Part shown: positions 54,734 through 64,000 of the stretch, in pieces | Layout of the letters: the number at the start of each line of letters is the position of its first letter | Position numbering within the stretch: position 1 is the stretch's first letter | DNA from: Propionimicrobium lymphophilum DSM 4903 | Lineage (GTDB): Bacteria; Actinomycetota; Actinomycetes; Propionibacteriales; Propionibacteriaceae | Reading direction: 5' to 3' | NCBI RefSeq assembly: GCF_000423485.1 | Contig: NZ_AUIB01000004.1 | Coordinates: 109,525-173,524 of the forward strand | Length of the DNA stretch: 64,000 nucleotides | Notes under the pieces: generated by a model | The model's input: only the letters and a program-made list of their open reading frames with translations | Told to the model about the DNA's origin: nothing | Database searches by the model: none | Translations under genes and position numbers: made by a program

Positions 54734-57214
54734 CTATTCTTCGGCCAGCGCCTGCGTCGGGCTGGCCTGCACCGCGCGTCTGCCCGGCAGGATCGACGCC
54801 AACCCAGCGGCCAACAGGGTGATGGCGAGCATGGCTAGCGTCTGCGGCAGGTCGATTGCAAACGAGCTCGACATCGTTTGATTGGTTTCGTGCTGGATCT
54901 GGGTTAGCAAGGAGTTGATTCCCAGCCAGCCGAAGAACATGCCGAAGACCACAGCCACCAGGGCCGCGGCGAACGCCAACAGCAGCGCCTCGATCAGGAG
55001 CATCAGTCGAACCGAGGAGCGCTGCATGCCTAGCGCGCGCAGCAGGGCCGTCTCGCGGTTTCGCTCAATGACCGACAACGTCAGCGTGTTACCGACGCCG
55101 ATCAACGCGATGATCACCGCGACGGCAAGGAGTGCCGTGACGACGAGCAAGATGTTGTCTAGCACCTTCTGCAAGATCATCGCCTGGAATGCGCTGCCGG
55201 AAACATCTAGCTTGTCGGGAGACGCCTGCACGATGGTTCCGATGGGGTCTAACGTCTGGGCGACGTCATCGCGGCTATCCAGCTTCAGCCACACCGACAT
55301 CGGCTGGCTTTCGCCGAGCTTGGCCAGATTCGACTCGCTAATAATCACTTGGTCGTAGCGTTGCGGATACTTCGATTCCTCGGTCTTCAGCGTCACAGAA
55401 CCGCTCGGCCCGGTCAGCGTGATTTCTTTTTCGGCGTGGCTATCGTTCATCAATGCCACGTCGTCGCCGATCTTCTCGGGCGCCTCATGCACGGTCTGAA
55501 CGGCTTTGCTATTCCAGCCGAGCGCGATGAAATGTTGGTACTGCCCGCTGTTTACAGCCACTCCGTTCAGCGTCGCCTGCGAACGGACATTGGGCAGGGT
55601 AGACAGTTCGTTCTGCACGCTCTCGGAGAGCGGCTTCGGGCCCGTGAGCGAGCCGTCCTGCGGGTTGTGCATGTAAGAGGTTGAGACGGACAGATCGACG
55701 GGGTTGTTCTCGTCGATTGCTTTAGACATGGTCTTCTCTGCGGTGGCAGTGCCGACCTGAAGCGTGACGATCAGACCGATAGCCAACATGAGCGCCGTGG
55801 CGGTCGTCGAAGCGCGCGCCGGATTGCGAAGCGTGTTCTCAACAGCCAGGTTGCCGGCCGGACGGCCTCGAAGCGGCACGCCCAGCACCCTGATCAGCGC
55901 CGGAATGTATAACTGCGAACCGGCGAGGACGGCGATTGTCAGCAGCATCGCGCCGGCGATAGCCAGGGGCAGGGCCTGAGACTCGATGGTCATCGAGCCC
56001 ACGATCAGACCGATAGCTGCCAGCGCGAATAGCCCACAGACCACGGCTCGGGCGCGCTTCTTGCGCTTCTCAGCCTCGTGCGTGGCTACTGGCCGCAGTG
56101 CCTCCAGCGGACGAACCTTGGACGTGCGCAGCACCGGAACCATCGCTGCGATCAGCGTTATGGCCACGCCCACGATCAGCTCGACGCAAACCTCGCCCCA
56201 CGGAACCGAAATGCCCCACGCCAGCGTGCCCGTCAACTGCGAGCCGATGATTGCAATGAGCCCACCAAGGCCGATGCCCAGCGCGGAGCCGATGAAACCC
56301 AACAAGAGTGCCTCGGTCAGATAACGCGCCCGAACCTGGTTGCTGGTTGCGCCGACCGCGCGCAGCAGGCCGATCTGGCGACGACGCTGCGCGAGCAGAA
56401 TCGTGAATGTGTTGGCGATGATGATCATGCCAACCAACAAGGCGATGCCCGCGAACACGAGCAGTACATTGCGCATCGCGTCGAAATCGCTGGAAAGCCC
56501 GGTCAGGGCGTCCTCCTGGTACTGCTCGGAGGTCTGCGCCAGCGGGTCTTCATTGCCGGATTCGTTGGCAAAAGGCTTTAGGCGGTCGTTGAGTTGCGTG
56601 GCAACAGATTCGGGATCGGAGCCTTCCGAGACGCTTACCAACAGCGTGTTTCCGAACGAATAGTCCGCCGGGGCAAGGTAGGCCGGCTTGAAGAACATGC
56701 TGGGTTTGTCGTCCGTTATTCCCGTGAGCTTCAGCTTCATGTCACCGGCGGTGAGCTCGTCGCCCACTTTTGTGTCAAGGTCGTCGGCCAGGGAAGGCGA
56801 AATCGCAATCTCGGTGTCGTCCTTTGGCCACTGGCCCTCGCGCAGGGAAGCCCAACGGAAGTTCTCGCTGGGCAGGTTGTATGCGCTAGACATCTGCACC
56901 TTGCGGCTTGGGCTCTTCAGCGGCAAGAACTGATTATGGACAGCTGAAAACTCGTCGACGCCCTCGGTGTTCTGCAGGGTTTTCAGAACGTCTTCCTCGG
57001 TGGCGGTCTCATTGGGCGTTAAAGAGACGACCAAATCTGCGGAACTGCTGGGCAGGGCGAGCTGCTTACCCATGACCTCACGCTGGGTCTGCAAGAACAC
57101 GCTGACCGCCGCCATGAAACCGACGCTGATGGCGATCGCGATAATCGTCGCGATAACCCTGGACGGGTGGAAGCGCACCTCTCGCGCCGCTGCCGCAAAA
57201 TTGTGGCGAAGCAT
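54734..57214 (-). CDS. ABC transporter permease with two FtsX domains
   Basis: An 826-residue permease: an N-terminal helix, a MacB-like extracellular domain, three helices with an FtsX segment (GLLRAVGATSNQVRARY), a second extracellular domain, and three terminal helices with a second FtsX unit (ETALLRALGMQRSSVR). This eight-to-ten-helix form is typical of Gram-positive lipoprotein or peptide-related exporters. The open frame reaches 57379, but ATG 57214 overlaps the ATPase stop in TGATG and gives the family N-terminus. Substrate unknown; no neighbouring sensor kinase suggests bacitracin-type resistance. Confidence 0.88.
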   Translation of the reverse strand: MLRHNFAAAAREVRFHPSRVIATIIAIAISVGFMAAVSVFLQTQREVMGKQLALPSSSADLVVSLTPNETATEEDVLKTLQNTEGVDEFSAVHNQFLPLKSPSRKVQMSSAYNLPSENFRWASLREGQWPKDDTEIAISPSLADDLDTKVGDELTAGDMKLKLTGITDDKPSMFFKPAYLAPADYSFGNTLLVSVSEGSDPESVATQLNDRLKPFANESGNEDPLAQTSEQYQEDALTGLSSDFDAMRNVLLVFAGIALLVGMIIIANTFTILLAQRRRQIGLLRAVGATSNQVRARYLTEALLLGFIGSALGIGLGGLIAIIGSQLTGTLAWGISVPWGEVCVELIVGVAITLIAAMVPVLRTSKVRPLEALRPVATHEAEKRKKRARAVVCGLFALAAIGLIVGSMTIESQALPLAIAGAMLLTIAVLAGSQLYIPALIRVLGVPLRGRPAGNLAVENTLRNPARASTTATALMLAIGLIVTLQVGTATAEKTMSKAIDENNPVDLSVSTSYMHNPQDGSLTGPKPLSESVQNELSTLPNVRSQATLNGVAVNSGQYQHFIALGWNSKAVQTVHEAPEKIGDDVALMNDSHAEKEITLTGPSGSVTLKTEESKYPQRYDQVIISESNLAKLGESQPMSVWLKLDSRDDVAQTLDPIGTIVQASPDKLDVSGSAFQAMILQKVLDNILLVVTALLAVAVIIALIGVGNTLTLSVIERNRETALLRALGMQRSSVRLMLLIEALLLAFAAALVAVVFGMFFGWLGINSLLTQIQHETNQTMSSSFAIDLPQTLAMLAITLLAAGLASILPGRRAVQASPTQALAEE

Positions 57215-57963
57215 CAGCCCTCCAGCCCGGTCAGCTCGTCGCTTAGCGTCTGAATCGAGGGCGTGACGAGATCCTTGGTGATCTTGCCGTCGCGAAGAAT
57301 CAGCGTGCGGTCGCCATATGCCGCGGCGGACGGATCGTGCGTGACCATGATGATGGTCTGGCCTAGCTCGTCGACACACTTGCGCATGTAGTCAAGCAAA
57401 CTGCGCGAGGCCTTGGAATCGAGGGCTCCGGTGGGCTCGTCGGCGAAGATCACCTCGGGACGGGTGATGAGCGCGCGGGCGATTGCGACGCGCTGCTGCT
57501 GACCGCCGGAAAGCTCGCTGGGGCGGTGCGAAAGCCTGTTCGCTATGCCCAGCGACTCGGCCAGCTGGCCAAGCCACGCGCGGTCTATCCTTTTGCCGGC
57601 CAACTCCAGCGGCAGAACGATGTTCTTCTCCGCGTTCAGGGTGGGCAACAGGTTGAAGGACTGGAAGATGAAGCCGAACTTATCGCGGCGAAGCAGCGTC
57701 AGCTTCTTGTCGGGCAGCTTGGTCAGGTCCTCCTCGCCCAGCAGAACCTGGCCGGAGGTTACCGCGTCGAGCCCCGCCATGCAGTGCATGAGCGTCGACT
57801 TGCCGGAACCAGAGGGGCCCATGATCGAGTTGAACGTGCCTCTATCGAAACTCACATCGACGTGATCGAGCGCCACGACGTCGGAGCTACCGGTGGAATA
57901 TATCTTCGTTAGATCAACCGCGCGGATAACTGGAAATTGCGCGCGCTTGGCAGTGCTGGCCAT
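57214..57963 (-). CDS. ABC transporter ATP-binding protein, LolD/MacB type
   Basis: A 249-residue ATPase with Walker A GPSGSGKST, Q-loop FIFQSFNLLP, signature LSGGQQQRV, Walker B IFADEP and VTHDPSAAAYGDR at the switch. It is typical of ATPases working with double-FtsX permeases, and its stop overlaps the permease ATG. AAAGG precedes its ATG. Confidence 0.93.
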   Translation of the reverse strand: MASTAKRAQFPVIRAVDLTKIYSTGSSDVVALDHVDVSFDRGTFNSIMGPSGSGKSTLMHCMAGLDAVTSGQVLLGEEDLTKLPDKKLTLLRRDKFGFIFQSFNLLPTLNAEKNIVLPLELAGKRIDRAWLGQLAESLGIANRLSHRPSELSGGQQQRVAIARALITRPEVIFADEPTGALDSKASRSLLDYMRKCVDELGQTIIMVTHDPSAAAYGDRTLILRDGKITKDLVTPSIQTLSDELTGLEG

Positions 57964-58077
57964 CGTTAGCCTTTCTTTTCGGGTGCGAAACCCAATATAC
58001 GTGTCGATTAAACGTGGAAAAATAGTCCCTGTCGCTAAACGTTAATATCTGTCGGCATTATTGACTATCATTCACTT

Positions 58078-58371
58078 GTGATCTTTAAACGAGTCGGCGA
58101 CGGGCGTCCATATCCCGATCACGGTTACCGAAACCGCGATTGGGCAAAGATCGCGCCCGAACAGGTGCGGCTCGATCAGCTCGTCACCACGAAAAGCACC
58201 CTCCAACTGGACACTCTGCTAGAGGAAGAATCGACGTTCTACGGCGACCTTTTCGCGCACGTTGTGGAGTGGCGCGGCGAGCTTTACCTTGAGGACGGGT
58301 TGCACCGCGCGCTGCGCGCCGCGCTTCAGCAGCGTCCCACCGTCCACGCCCGGGTGCTTAACTTAGATTAA
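58078..58371 (+). CDS. Conserved small protein, function unknown
   Basis: A 97-residue protein starting at GTG. The sequence DGRPYPDHGY near the N-terminus and LYLEDGLHRALRAAL near the C-terminus give it a ParB/sulfiredoxin-like flavour, but I cannot assign a family with confidence. It precedes a LytR_C protein gene on the same strand by 77 bp, so the two may be cotranscribed. Confidence 0.6.
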   Translation: MIFKRVGDGRPYPDHGYRNRDWAKIAPEQVRLDQLVTTKSTLQLDTLLEEESTFYGDLFAHVVEWRGELYLEDGLHRALRAALQQRPTVHARVLNLD

Positions 58372-58448
58372 ATTTAGAATTCGTTACTGGTTGTATTCGA
58401 CCTCCTGCATTATCCTCTAAGAATTGAGCCCGAGCACAGGAGAGCAAA

Positions 58449-58958
58449 GTGACCAGATGGCGCAAAATCGCCTCACCAATCATCTTTTTGGTGGTTGCGA
58501 CATTGCTTTTTCTTGGCGTGCGCTGGGGCTATAAACAGTTGACCCGGCCGTTCGGCCAGGAGGCCCCACCGTGCGTGGAACAAAGTTCCAGCACGCTCGA
58601 CAGCTCGCAGGTGTGGGTTCGGGTGATGAACACCGGCAAATCCAATGGGTTGGCCGGCGAGGTCACCGACCAGTTCAAGCAAGCCGGCTTCAACACATTC
58701 CCTGCCCGTAACTCCTCAGAGGAGGAATCCGGCACCGTGGTGGTCGGCGGAAGCGCAGACTCTCCCGAGGTCAAACTAGTGCAGGGGTTTCTGATTGACG
58801 CCGAGGCCCGCGGCGATGGACGCAAAGACGGCACCGTGACCGTGCTGTTGGACGACAATTACCCAGGGTTTAATGCCGAAGCGCCTCGCTCGATCGAGGC
58901 TCCAGACGGCAAGATTTGCGTCGCAGCCCCGCAGGAAACTCCGACGCAGAGGCCCTAG
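58449..58958 (+). CDS. LytR_C domain envelope protein (Cei-like)
   Basis: A 169-residue protein: one N-terminal helix (about residues 8-28) and an extracytoplasmic LytR C-terminal domain starting SSQVWVRVMNTGKSNGLAGE. Its size and topology resemble mycobacterial Cei, which supports envelope integrity. GTG start with CAGGAG upstream. Its last four bases overlap the convergent FUSC gene. It is the second free-standing LytR_C protein in the window. Confidence 0.78.
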   Translation: MTRWRKIASPIIFLVVATLLFLGVRWGYKQLTRPFGQEAPPCVEQSSSTLDSSQVWVRVMNTGKSNGLAGEVTDQFKQAGFNTFPARNSSEEESGTVVVGGSADSPEVKLVQGFLIDAEARGDGRKDGTVTVLLDDNYPGFNAEAPRSIEAPDGKICVAAPQETPTQRP

Positions 58959-60274
58959 TCGTCCTCGCCTTTTTGAAGCTCGTCGGCGGCCAGCTTCTTG
59001 AAATAGCGACGATCCTCTGAGTCGATCGCGGGCAATTCATCAGTGCCCCAGATCTCGGAGCGGCGGTCCCAATCCTCAACCTCAGGCAGACCCTCCGGCT
59101 CGTCCGGATCGTTACCGGCGAGGGTACTGCGCGCCTGCGCGTTGGATAGTCCGGTCAGTTGCAGCGTGTCCACCACGATCGCCCGCAGCAGGGAAGTCAG
59201 GGTTGCCGATCGCCAGTCGTCGTTGTGGCCGACCTCTTCTGGGGCCAGCTCACCCGCGATTGCCACCGCCGCGTTCCGGGCTTTCGTCGGACGCTCCCAG
59301 CTGCCGATTCCTGCTGCAACCTGGTCGATAATCGTCGCAACTTGCAGCACGTACGGAGAAACGGTCTTGATTTCTCCGCGCTCGATAACCATTCCGCGTG
59401 CCTGACGCTCGAAAATCAGCGCGGTTATTTCGAGTCGATCCGTCATCTCTAGGATGCGTTCGAGCTCGGTCAGCTTCGTCAATGAGCGCCGTCGGGCAAC
59501 CGGATTCAGGCGGCTGGTCTCTCGAGCTGAAGCCAGCGCCGCCTCGCCATCAGTGACCGCCTCGCGGGTGGCGCTCAAGTAGCCCTTCGCGCTGTGCACC
59601 ATGACGACGCTGCCCTCGGCCATGCCGTGCCCGAGAGCCCGAAGCGCGCGGGAGACGTCGTTCAGCGCGAGCACCGCATAACGCCTAGGCCGGCTTTCGG
59701 TGTTGATTGGCAGAATCAAGGTCGCGAAGAGCGCCACCACGGCACCTGTCAGGGCATCCATCCAGCGCCCGAACACCCCGCTCGACGCCGACACCATTCC
59801 GCCGGTGATCATCGACGCCATCACGATCGACTGAATGCCCATCTGGAACGCCGTCATCTCGGAGCGGTCGATCATTCGGCCGATCAGCGGCATGACGGAC
59901 ATCAACAAGAAGATCTGCCACCAGTCGAAGCCCGAATTGACGGCAACCAGACCGCCCACGGCGACGCCGATGCTGGCGCCGACGCCGAGCTCGACCACCT
60001 TGCGGATATTTCGGTTGCGGCTCATGCCCAGGCAGAGGAAGGTGGCGATGGGCGCGAACACCGGGTTCGGCTCACCCATCAGATACTTGCAGATCGTCCA
60101 CGAGACGGCGGCGAAAGCGGCGGCGATGATCGTCGGCACGAACGCGCCCTTGACGCGGGCGCGCCCGGCACGAAGCTGCGAAATGAAATAGGTGCGGTAT
60201 TTACGCACGAGCCTGCGGATCCGCTTCGGCACGTGACTGCGCCAACCGACCTCATCGATCTCGGCGTGTTTCAT
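58955..60274 (-). CDS. FUSC/aromatic-acid exporter-like membrane protein
   Basis: A 439-residue protein with a basic cytoplasmic N-terminus, six membrane helices (about residues 45-200) and a long cytoplasmic helical C-terminal half. The first segment (FAAVSWTICKYLMGEPNPVF, then APIATFLC) is typical of the ArAE/FUSC family, linked to aromatic acid or fusaric acid efflux. AGGAGG lies five bases before the ATG. The substrate is unknown, and many actinobacterial members have no known phenotype. Confidence 0.8.
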   Translation of the reverse strand: MKHAEIDEVGWRSHVPKRIRRLVRKYRTYFISQLRAGRARVKGAFVPTIIAAAFAAVSWTICKYLMGEPNPVFAPIATFLCLGMSRNRNIRKVVELGVGASIGVAVGGLVAVNSGFDWWQIFLLMSVMPLIGRMIDRSEMTAFQMGIQSIVMASMITGGMVSASSGVFGRWMDALTGAVVALFATLILPINTESRPRRYAVLALNDVSRALRALGHGMAEGSVVMVHSAKGYLSATREAVTDGEAALASARETSRLNPVARRRSLTKLTELERILEMTDRLEITALIFERQARGMVIERGEIKTVSPYVLQVATIIDQVAAGIGSWERPTKARNAAVAIAGELAPEEVGHNDDWRSATLTSLLRAIVVDTLQLTGLSNAQARSTLAGNDPDEPEGLPEVEDWDRRSEIWGTDELPAIDSEDRRYFKKLAADELQKGEDD

Positions 60275-60370
60275 TTCGCCTCCTAAATTCGTCCCATCAA
60301 TCCTAAACGCGTCTTCGGCTAACTTTCGCTAAAGGCTCGGGTAGCCCCGTATATGGCTGATAATTGAGCC

Positions 60371-60769
60371 ATGAACAACTCGCCCGCATTGGCAATGATG
60401 AGCATCGGCTCCATCGTCACCGGAGTCGCGATGGTGGCAGCTCGGCTGCGCGTGCCCGACAACACGATCGGGCAGACCGCCTTCACGCTGCTTTTCGCGG
60501 TGGTTTTCGTCTTGCTGATCCATGCGCTAGTGGTGGGCGCCAGAAACAACAAACTCGACGCATACGGCTTCGGCCCGCGCGTCAGCAACATGATCGTAAT
60601 CGGGTGCATGATCGTGGCGATCGTCATGTGGGCGTTATTCGCGTTCATGGTGTTGCTGATGATCAAAACGGGCGCCTCCGCCATCTTTAACGCGCTTTCC
60701 GTCGCCGGTTTAGCGACGTGTGCGACGGGGGCAACTTGGCTGCTAAGAGGGATGGTAAGTAAGAGCTAA
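60371..60769 (+). CDS. Small four-helix membrane protein, function unknown
   Basis: A 132-residue protein with four predicted membrane helices (about residues 5-24, 35-55, 72-98 and 105-126) joined by short loops. No catalytic motif was recognised. It is divergent from the FUSC gene and 101 bp ahead of the kinase gene; no operon link is evident. Confidence 0.6.
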   Translation: MNNSPALAMMSIGSIVTGVAMVAARLRVPDNTIGQTAFTLLFAVVFVLLIHALVVGARNNKLDAYGFGPRVSNMIVIGCMIVAIVMWALFAFMVLLMIKTGASAIFNALSVAGLATCATGATWLLRGMVSKS

Positions 60770-60870
60770 ACAAACGCTATTGCGTCCCTATAAAAAGCAA
60801 CGCAATTTTTAGGACACTCCAATGCGTTTTCGGTTATGAACTTTCCAGAGAACTCGGCAAGAATAGAGAC

Positions 60871-62160
60871 ATGTCGCAAACCTTGATCGCAGAGCGTTAT
60901 CGCCTGGACGCCATGATCGGCAAAGGTTCCGTGGGGGAAGTGTGGCAAGCCCAAGACATTCTTTTACAGCGAACCGTCGCTGTTAAGGTCGTCGACCTCG
61001 ACACAAACACCGACGAAACCGTGCCGGAGCGGTTCAGGCGTGAAGGCATAGCCATCGCTGGACTAGACCACCCCAACATCGTCAAGGTTTACGACACCGG
61101 CACCTCGAACAACAAGGCGTACCTCGTCATGGACCTGCTTTCTGGTCCTAACCTGGCCACCCTCGTCCGCGAGAGCGGCCCGCTTGACTACGGGGTTGGC
61201 CTGCGCATCCTTGCAGCCGTCGCGGACGCGCTGCAGTCGGCCCACGATATGGGCATCACCCACCGCGACATCAAGCCCGCAAACATCGTGATGAACGCCC
61301 ACCGCGACGTGGACGGCACCGTGCCCGACCTCTACGCCCACCCCGAGCGTGGGCGCCCCATCATCGTCGACTTCGGCATCGCGCGGGTGATGAACGAGAA
61401 TGAGGCGCAGCTTACTGGCACGGCGACGGCCATCGGAACCGCCGCCTACATGTCGCCCGAGCAGGCCATGAACAAGAAGGTAGAGAGCGCGTCCGACGTC
61501 TACTCGCTGGGCTGCGTCGCATACTTTCTGTTCTGCGGGCGCCCGCCTTTCCTTGGCGATTCTTCGGTGGCTGTGGCGCACGCACAGGTTTATGACGAAC
61601 CGCTGCCGCTTATCGATCTTCGCCCCGACGCCCCGCCTGCGCTCGACGCTTTGATGCCCAGAATGCTAGATAAGCGTGCCGGGCAGCGTCCGTCGGCTGC
61701 TGAGGTCTCCGAAGAAATGCGCCGCATCGCGGAAGATCCGAACGTTGCACCCGTCTACAAGCGCACTCCGAAGACGCACGGAGAGCCGTCGAGACTGGCG
61801 AAGCTGACCCCAAAGGTGCTGCTCATAGCGCTCATCGCGTGCCTGCTAGGGCTTTTGGCGTATGCCTGGGTCCGGCCGGGCGAGGTCTCGGTTCCGGGGC
61901 CGACGGTGACGCTGACGCAGACGCACACCCAAACCGCGCAAGCGCCAGAACCCGTCGAGGAAGAGCCTGCGCAGCAGGAATACGTCCCCGTTCAGCCACA
62001 ACAGCAGTGGCCAGCGCAGCCCGCCCAGCAGCCTGCCTACACGGAGGAGCCGCAGCAGAACGGTGGGGAAAATCAGCAGAACCCGGCACCTGCGAACACC
62101 AATCAGGCTCAGCAGCCGGGATCGGAAGAAACCGGCGGCGCCGAGGAGAATCAAAGCTAG
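60871..62160 (+). CDS. Serine/threonine protein kinase, Pkn type
   Basis: A 429-residue Hanks-type kinase. Catalytic features: glycine loop GKGSVGEVW (17-25), Lys39 in VAVKVVD, HRDIKPANI, and DFGIAR followed by an activation loop with several Thr. A single membrane helix (about 312-332) is followed by an extracellular tail rich in Gln, Pro, Glu and Asn without PASTA domains. It is therefore not a PknB-type muropeptide sensor; the disordered tail may interact with wall components. The AAGAAT hexamer six bases before the ATG suggests a leaderless start. Confidence 0.9.
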   Translation: MSQTLIAERYRLDAMIGKGSVGEVWQAQDILLQRTVAVKVVDLDTNTDETVPERFRREGIAIAGLDHPNIVKVYDTGTSNNKAYLVMDLLSGPNLATLVRESGPLDYGVGLRILAAVADALQSAHDMGITHRDIKPANIVMNAHRDVDGTVPDLYAHPERGRPIIVDFGIARVMNENEAQLTGTATAIGTAAYMSPEQAMNKKVESASDVYSLGCVAYFLFCGRPPFLGDSSVAVAHAQVYDEPLPLIDLRPDAPPALDALMPRMLDKRAGQRPSAAEVSEEMRRIAEDPNVAPVYKRTPKTHGEPSRLAKLTPKVLLIALIACLLGLLAYAWVRPGEVSVPGPTVTLTQTHTQTAQAPEPVEEEPAQQEYVPVQPQQQWPAQPAQQPAYTEEPQQNGGENQQNPAPANTNQAQQPGSEETGGAEENQS

Positions 62161-62211
62161 CTATCCAAGTTTTGGATCAGGGTTTTCAGGAATTATCGGC
62201 TGCAATAAAAT

Positions 62212-62241
62212 TATCGCGGCACGAAACCTCGTGCCGCGATA
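62212..62241. terminator. Hairpin after the kinase gene
   Basis: TATCGCGGCACGA pairs exactly with TCGTGCCGCGATA around AACC. It has no strong U-run. It lies between the kinase and gdhA, so it may be an intrinsic terminator of the GC-rich type. Confidence 0.65.
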
Positions 62242-62261
62242 GTCGCTGGACTAAAGGCTAG

Positions 62262-63623
<1,362 letters not shown>

Positions 63624-63655
63624 AAACACAAAAAATATGCGCGGCTGGGGATAAC

Positions 63656-64000
63656 TGAACTGTCCCCCGATTGTTGGATGGTTTAAATAGTATCCGGTTT
63701 AGGCTGTTAGGGCATGAGTTCGGTATTGGGCCGGGCTCATGCCTTCTAGTTTTTCTTGGATGCGTGCGGTGTTGTACCAGGTGATGTATTCGTCTAATTG
63801 ACGAATGAATTGGTCAATAGTTTTGAAGGTTTCTTGGTGGTAGAACTCCACTTTGAGGTGTGAGAAGAAGTTTTCTGCTATGGAGTTGTCATAGCAGTTA
63901 CCTTTTCTAGACATTGATTGAATCGCGCCGAGTTTTTCTAGTTGGTGACGCCAAGAAGAGTGTTGATAGTGGAAACCTTGATCAGTGTGGACGATCAAGC
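63656..64000. mobile_element. IS3-family insertion sequence, one end, cut by the window
   Basis: The sequence TGAACTGTCCCCCGATTG at 63656 looks like the terminal inverted repeat of an IS3-family element, and the transposase frame reads inward from the window edge on the minus strand. Only this end is present, so the other repeat and target duplication cannot be checked. The boundary is placed by similarity to typical TGAAC termini. Confidence 0.75.
63699..64000 (-). CDS. IS3-family transposase OrfB, C-terminal part
   Basis: At least 99 residues of an rve-type integrase domain, open at the window edge. IVHTDQGFHYQ contains the second catalytic Asp. SMSRKGNCYDNSIAENFFSHL contains the Glu of the DDE triad, and WYNTARIQEKLEGMSP is the family C-terminus. 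Expressed together with an OrfA beyond the window, probably by frameshifting. Confidence 0.9.
   Translation of the reverse strand, partial: LIVHTDQGFHYQHSSWRHQLEKLGAIQSMSRKGNCYDNSIAENFFSHLKVEFYHQETFKTIDQFIRQLDEYITWYNTARIQEKLEGMSPAQYRTHALTA

Noticed and set aside
57215..57379. 55-codon N-terminal extension of the double-FtsX permease
   Set aside because: It lies antiphase inside the ATPase gene; ATG 57214 in the TGATG junction is the natural start.

Overview
The window looks like the chromosome of a host-associated, Gram-positive, high-GC actinobacterium, most like the Actinomycetaceae. Supporting features are LPXTG surface proteins, a tip-shaft-sortase C pilus operon, an actinobacterial tadA partner gene, an LCP protein with separate LytR_C proteins, a Pkn-type kinase, and several starts that look leaderless behind TANNNT -10 boxes. 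The species cannot be named from this sequence.

Layout. 0-5.4 kb: the 3' part of an iron-uptake operon (DUF2318 Fe-S membrane protein, two FtsX/MacB permeases, ATPase, FMN-binding lipoprotein, ApbE). 5.5-6.6 kb: an orphan ribbon-helix-helix protein and a sirtuin. 6.7-13.5 kb: two LPXTG proteins, one with a CAP domain and one with calcium-binding TSP3-like repeats. 13.6-17.6 kb: a cobalamin riboswitch controlling a BtuC-F-D transporter plus L-lactate dehydrogenase. 17.6-21.3 kb: an aminoacyl-lipid synthase-like protein and an alpha/beta hydrolase. 21.7-24.2 kb: a GNAT acetyltransferase and an AlbA_2 regulator flanked by two 90-bp repeats. 24.2-28.2 kb: dhaKLM. 28.4-32.2 kb: a second riboswitch-controlled B12 transporter plus a methyltransferase. 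32.3-37.7 kb: argG, a quinone oxidoreductase, a tRNA-Ser, a membrane protein, LytR_C and LCP proteins. 37.8-40.1 kb: tRNA-Ser, tRNA-Arg, a transposase remnant and a frameshifted LPXTG gene. 40.3-45.1 kb: aroE, menB, upp, tadA with its partner, a tRNA-Ser and dps. 45.5-54.7 kb: the pilus operon. 54.7-60.8 kb: an ABC exporter and envelope genes. 60.9-63.6 kb: a protein kinase and gdhA. 63.66 kb to the end: an IS3-type element that runs out of the window.

How the genes work together. The two B12 importers are paralogous operons in opposite orientation, each behind its own aptamer and each ending in a different extra gene. The iron operon joins a MacB-like exporter-type ABC module to a flavinylated lipoprotein and the transferase that would load it, which suggests extracytoplasmic electron transfer linked to iron uptake. 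Four surface-protein loci occur, and three of them carry G/C homopolymers: C9 in one leader, G8 and G13 upstream of the pilus operon, and C6 inside a signal peptide whose gene is out of frame by one base. This pattern points to slippage-driven phase variation of the cell surface. It is the most notable system in the window, although it is inferred from one sequence only.
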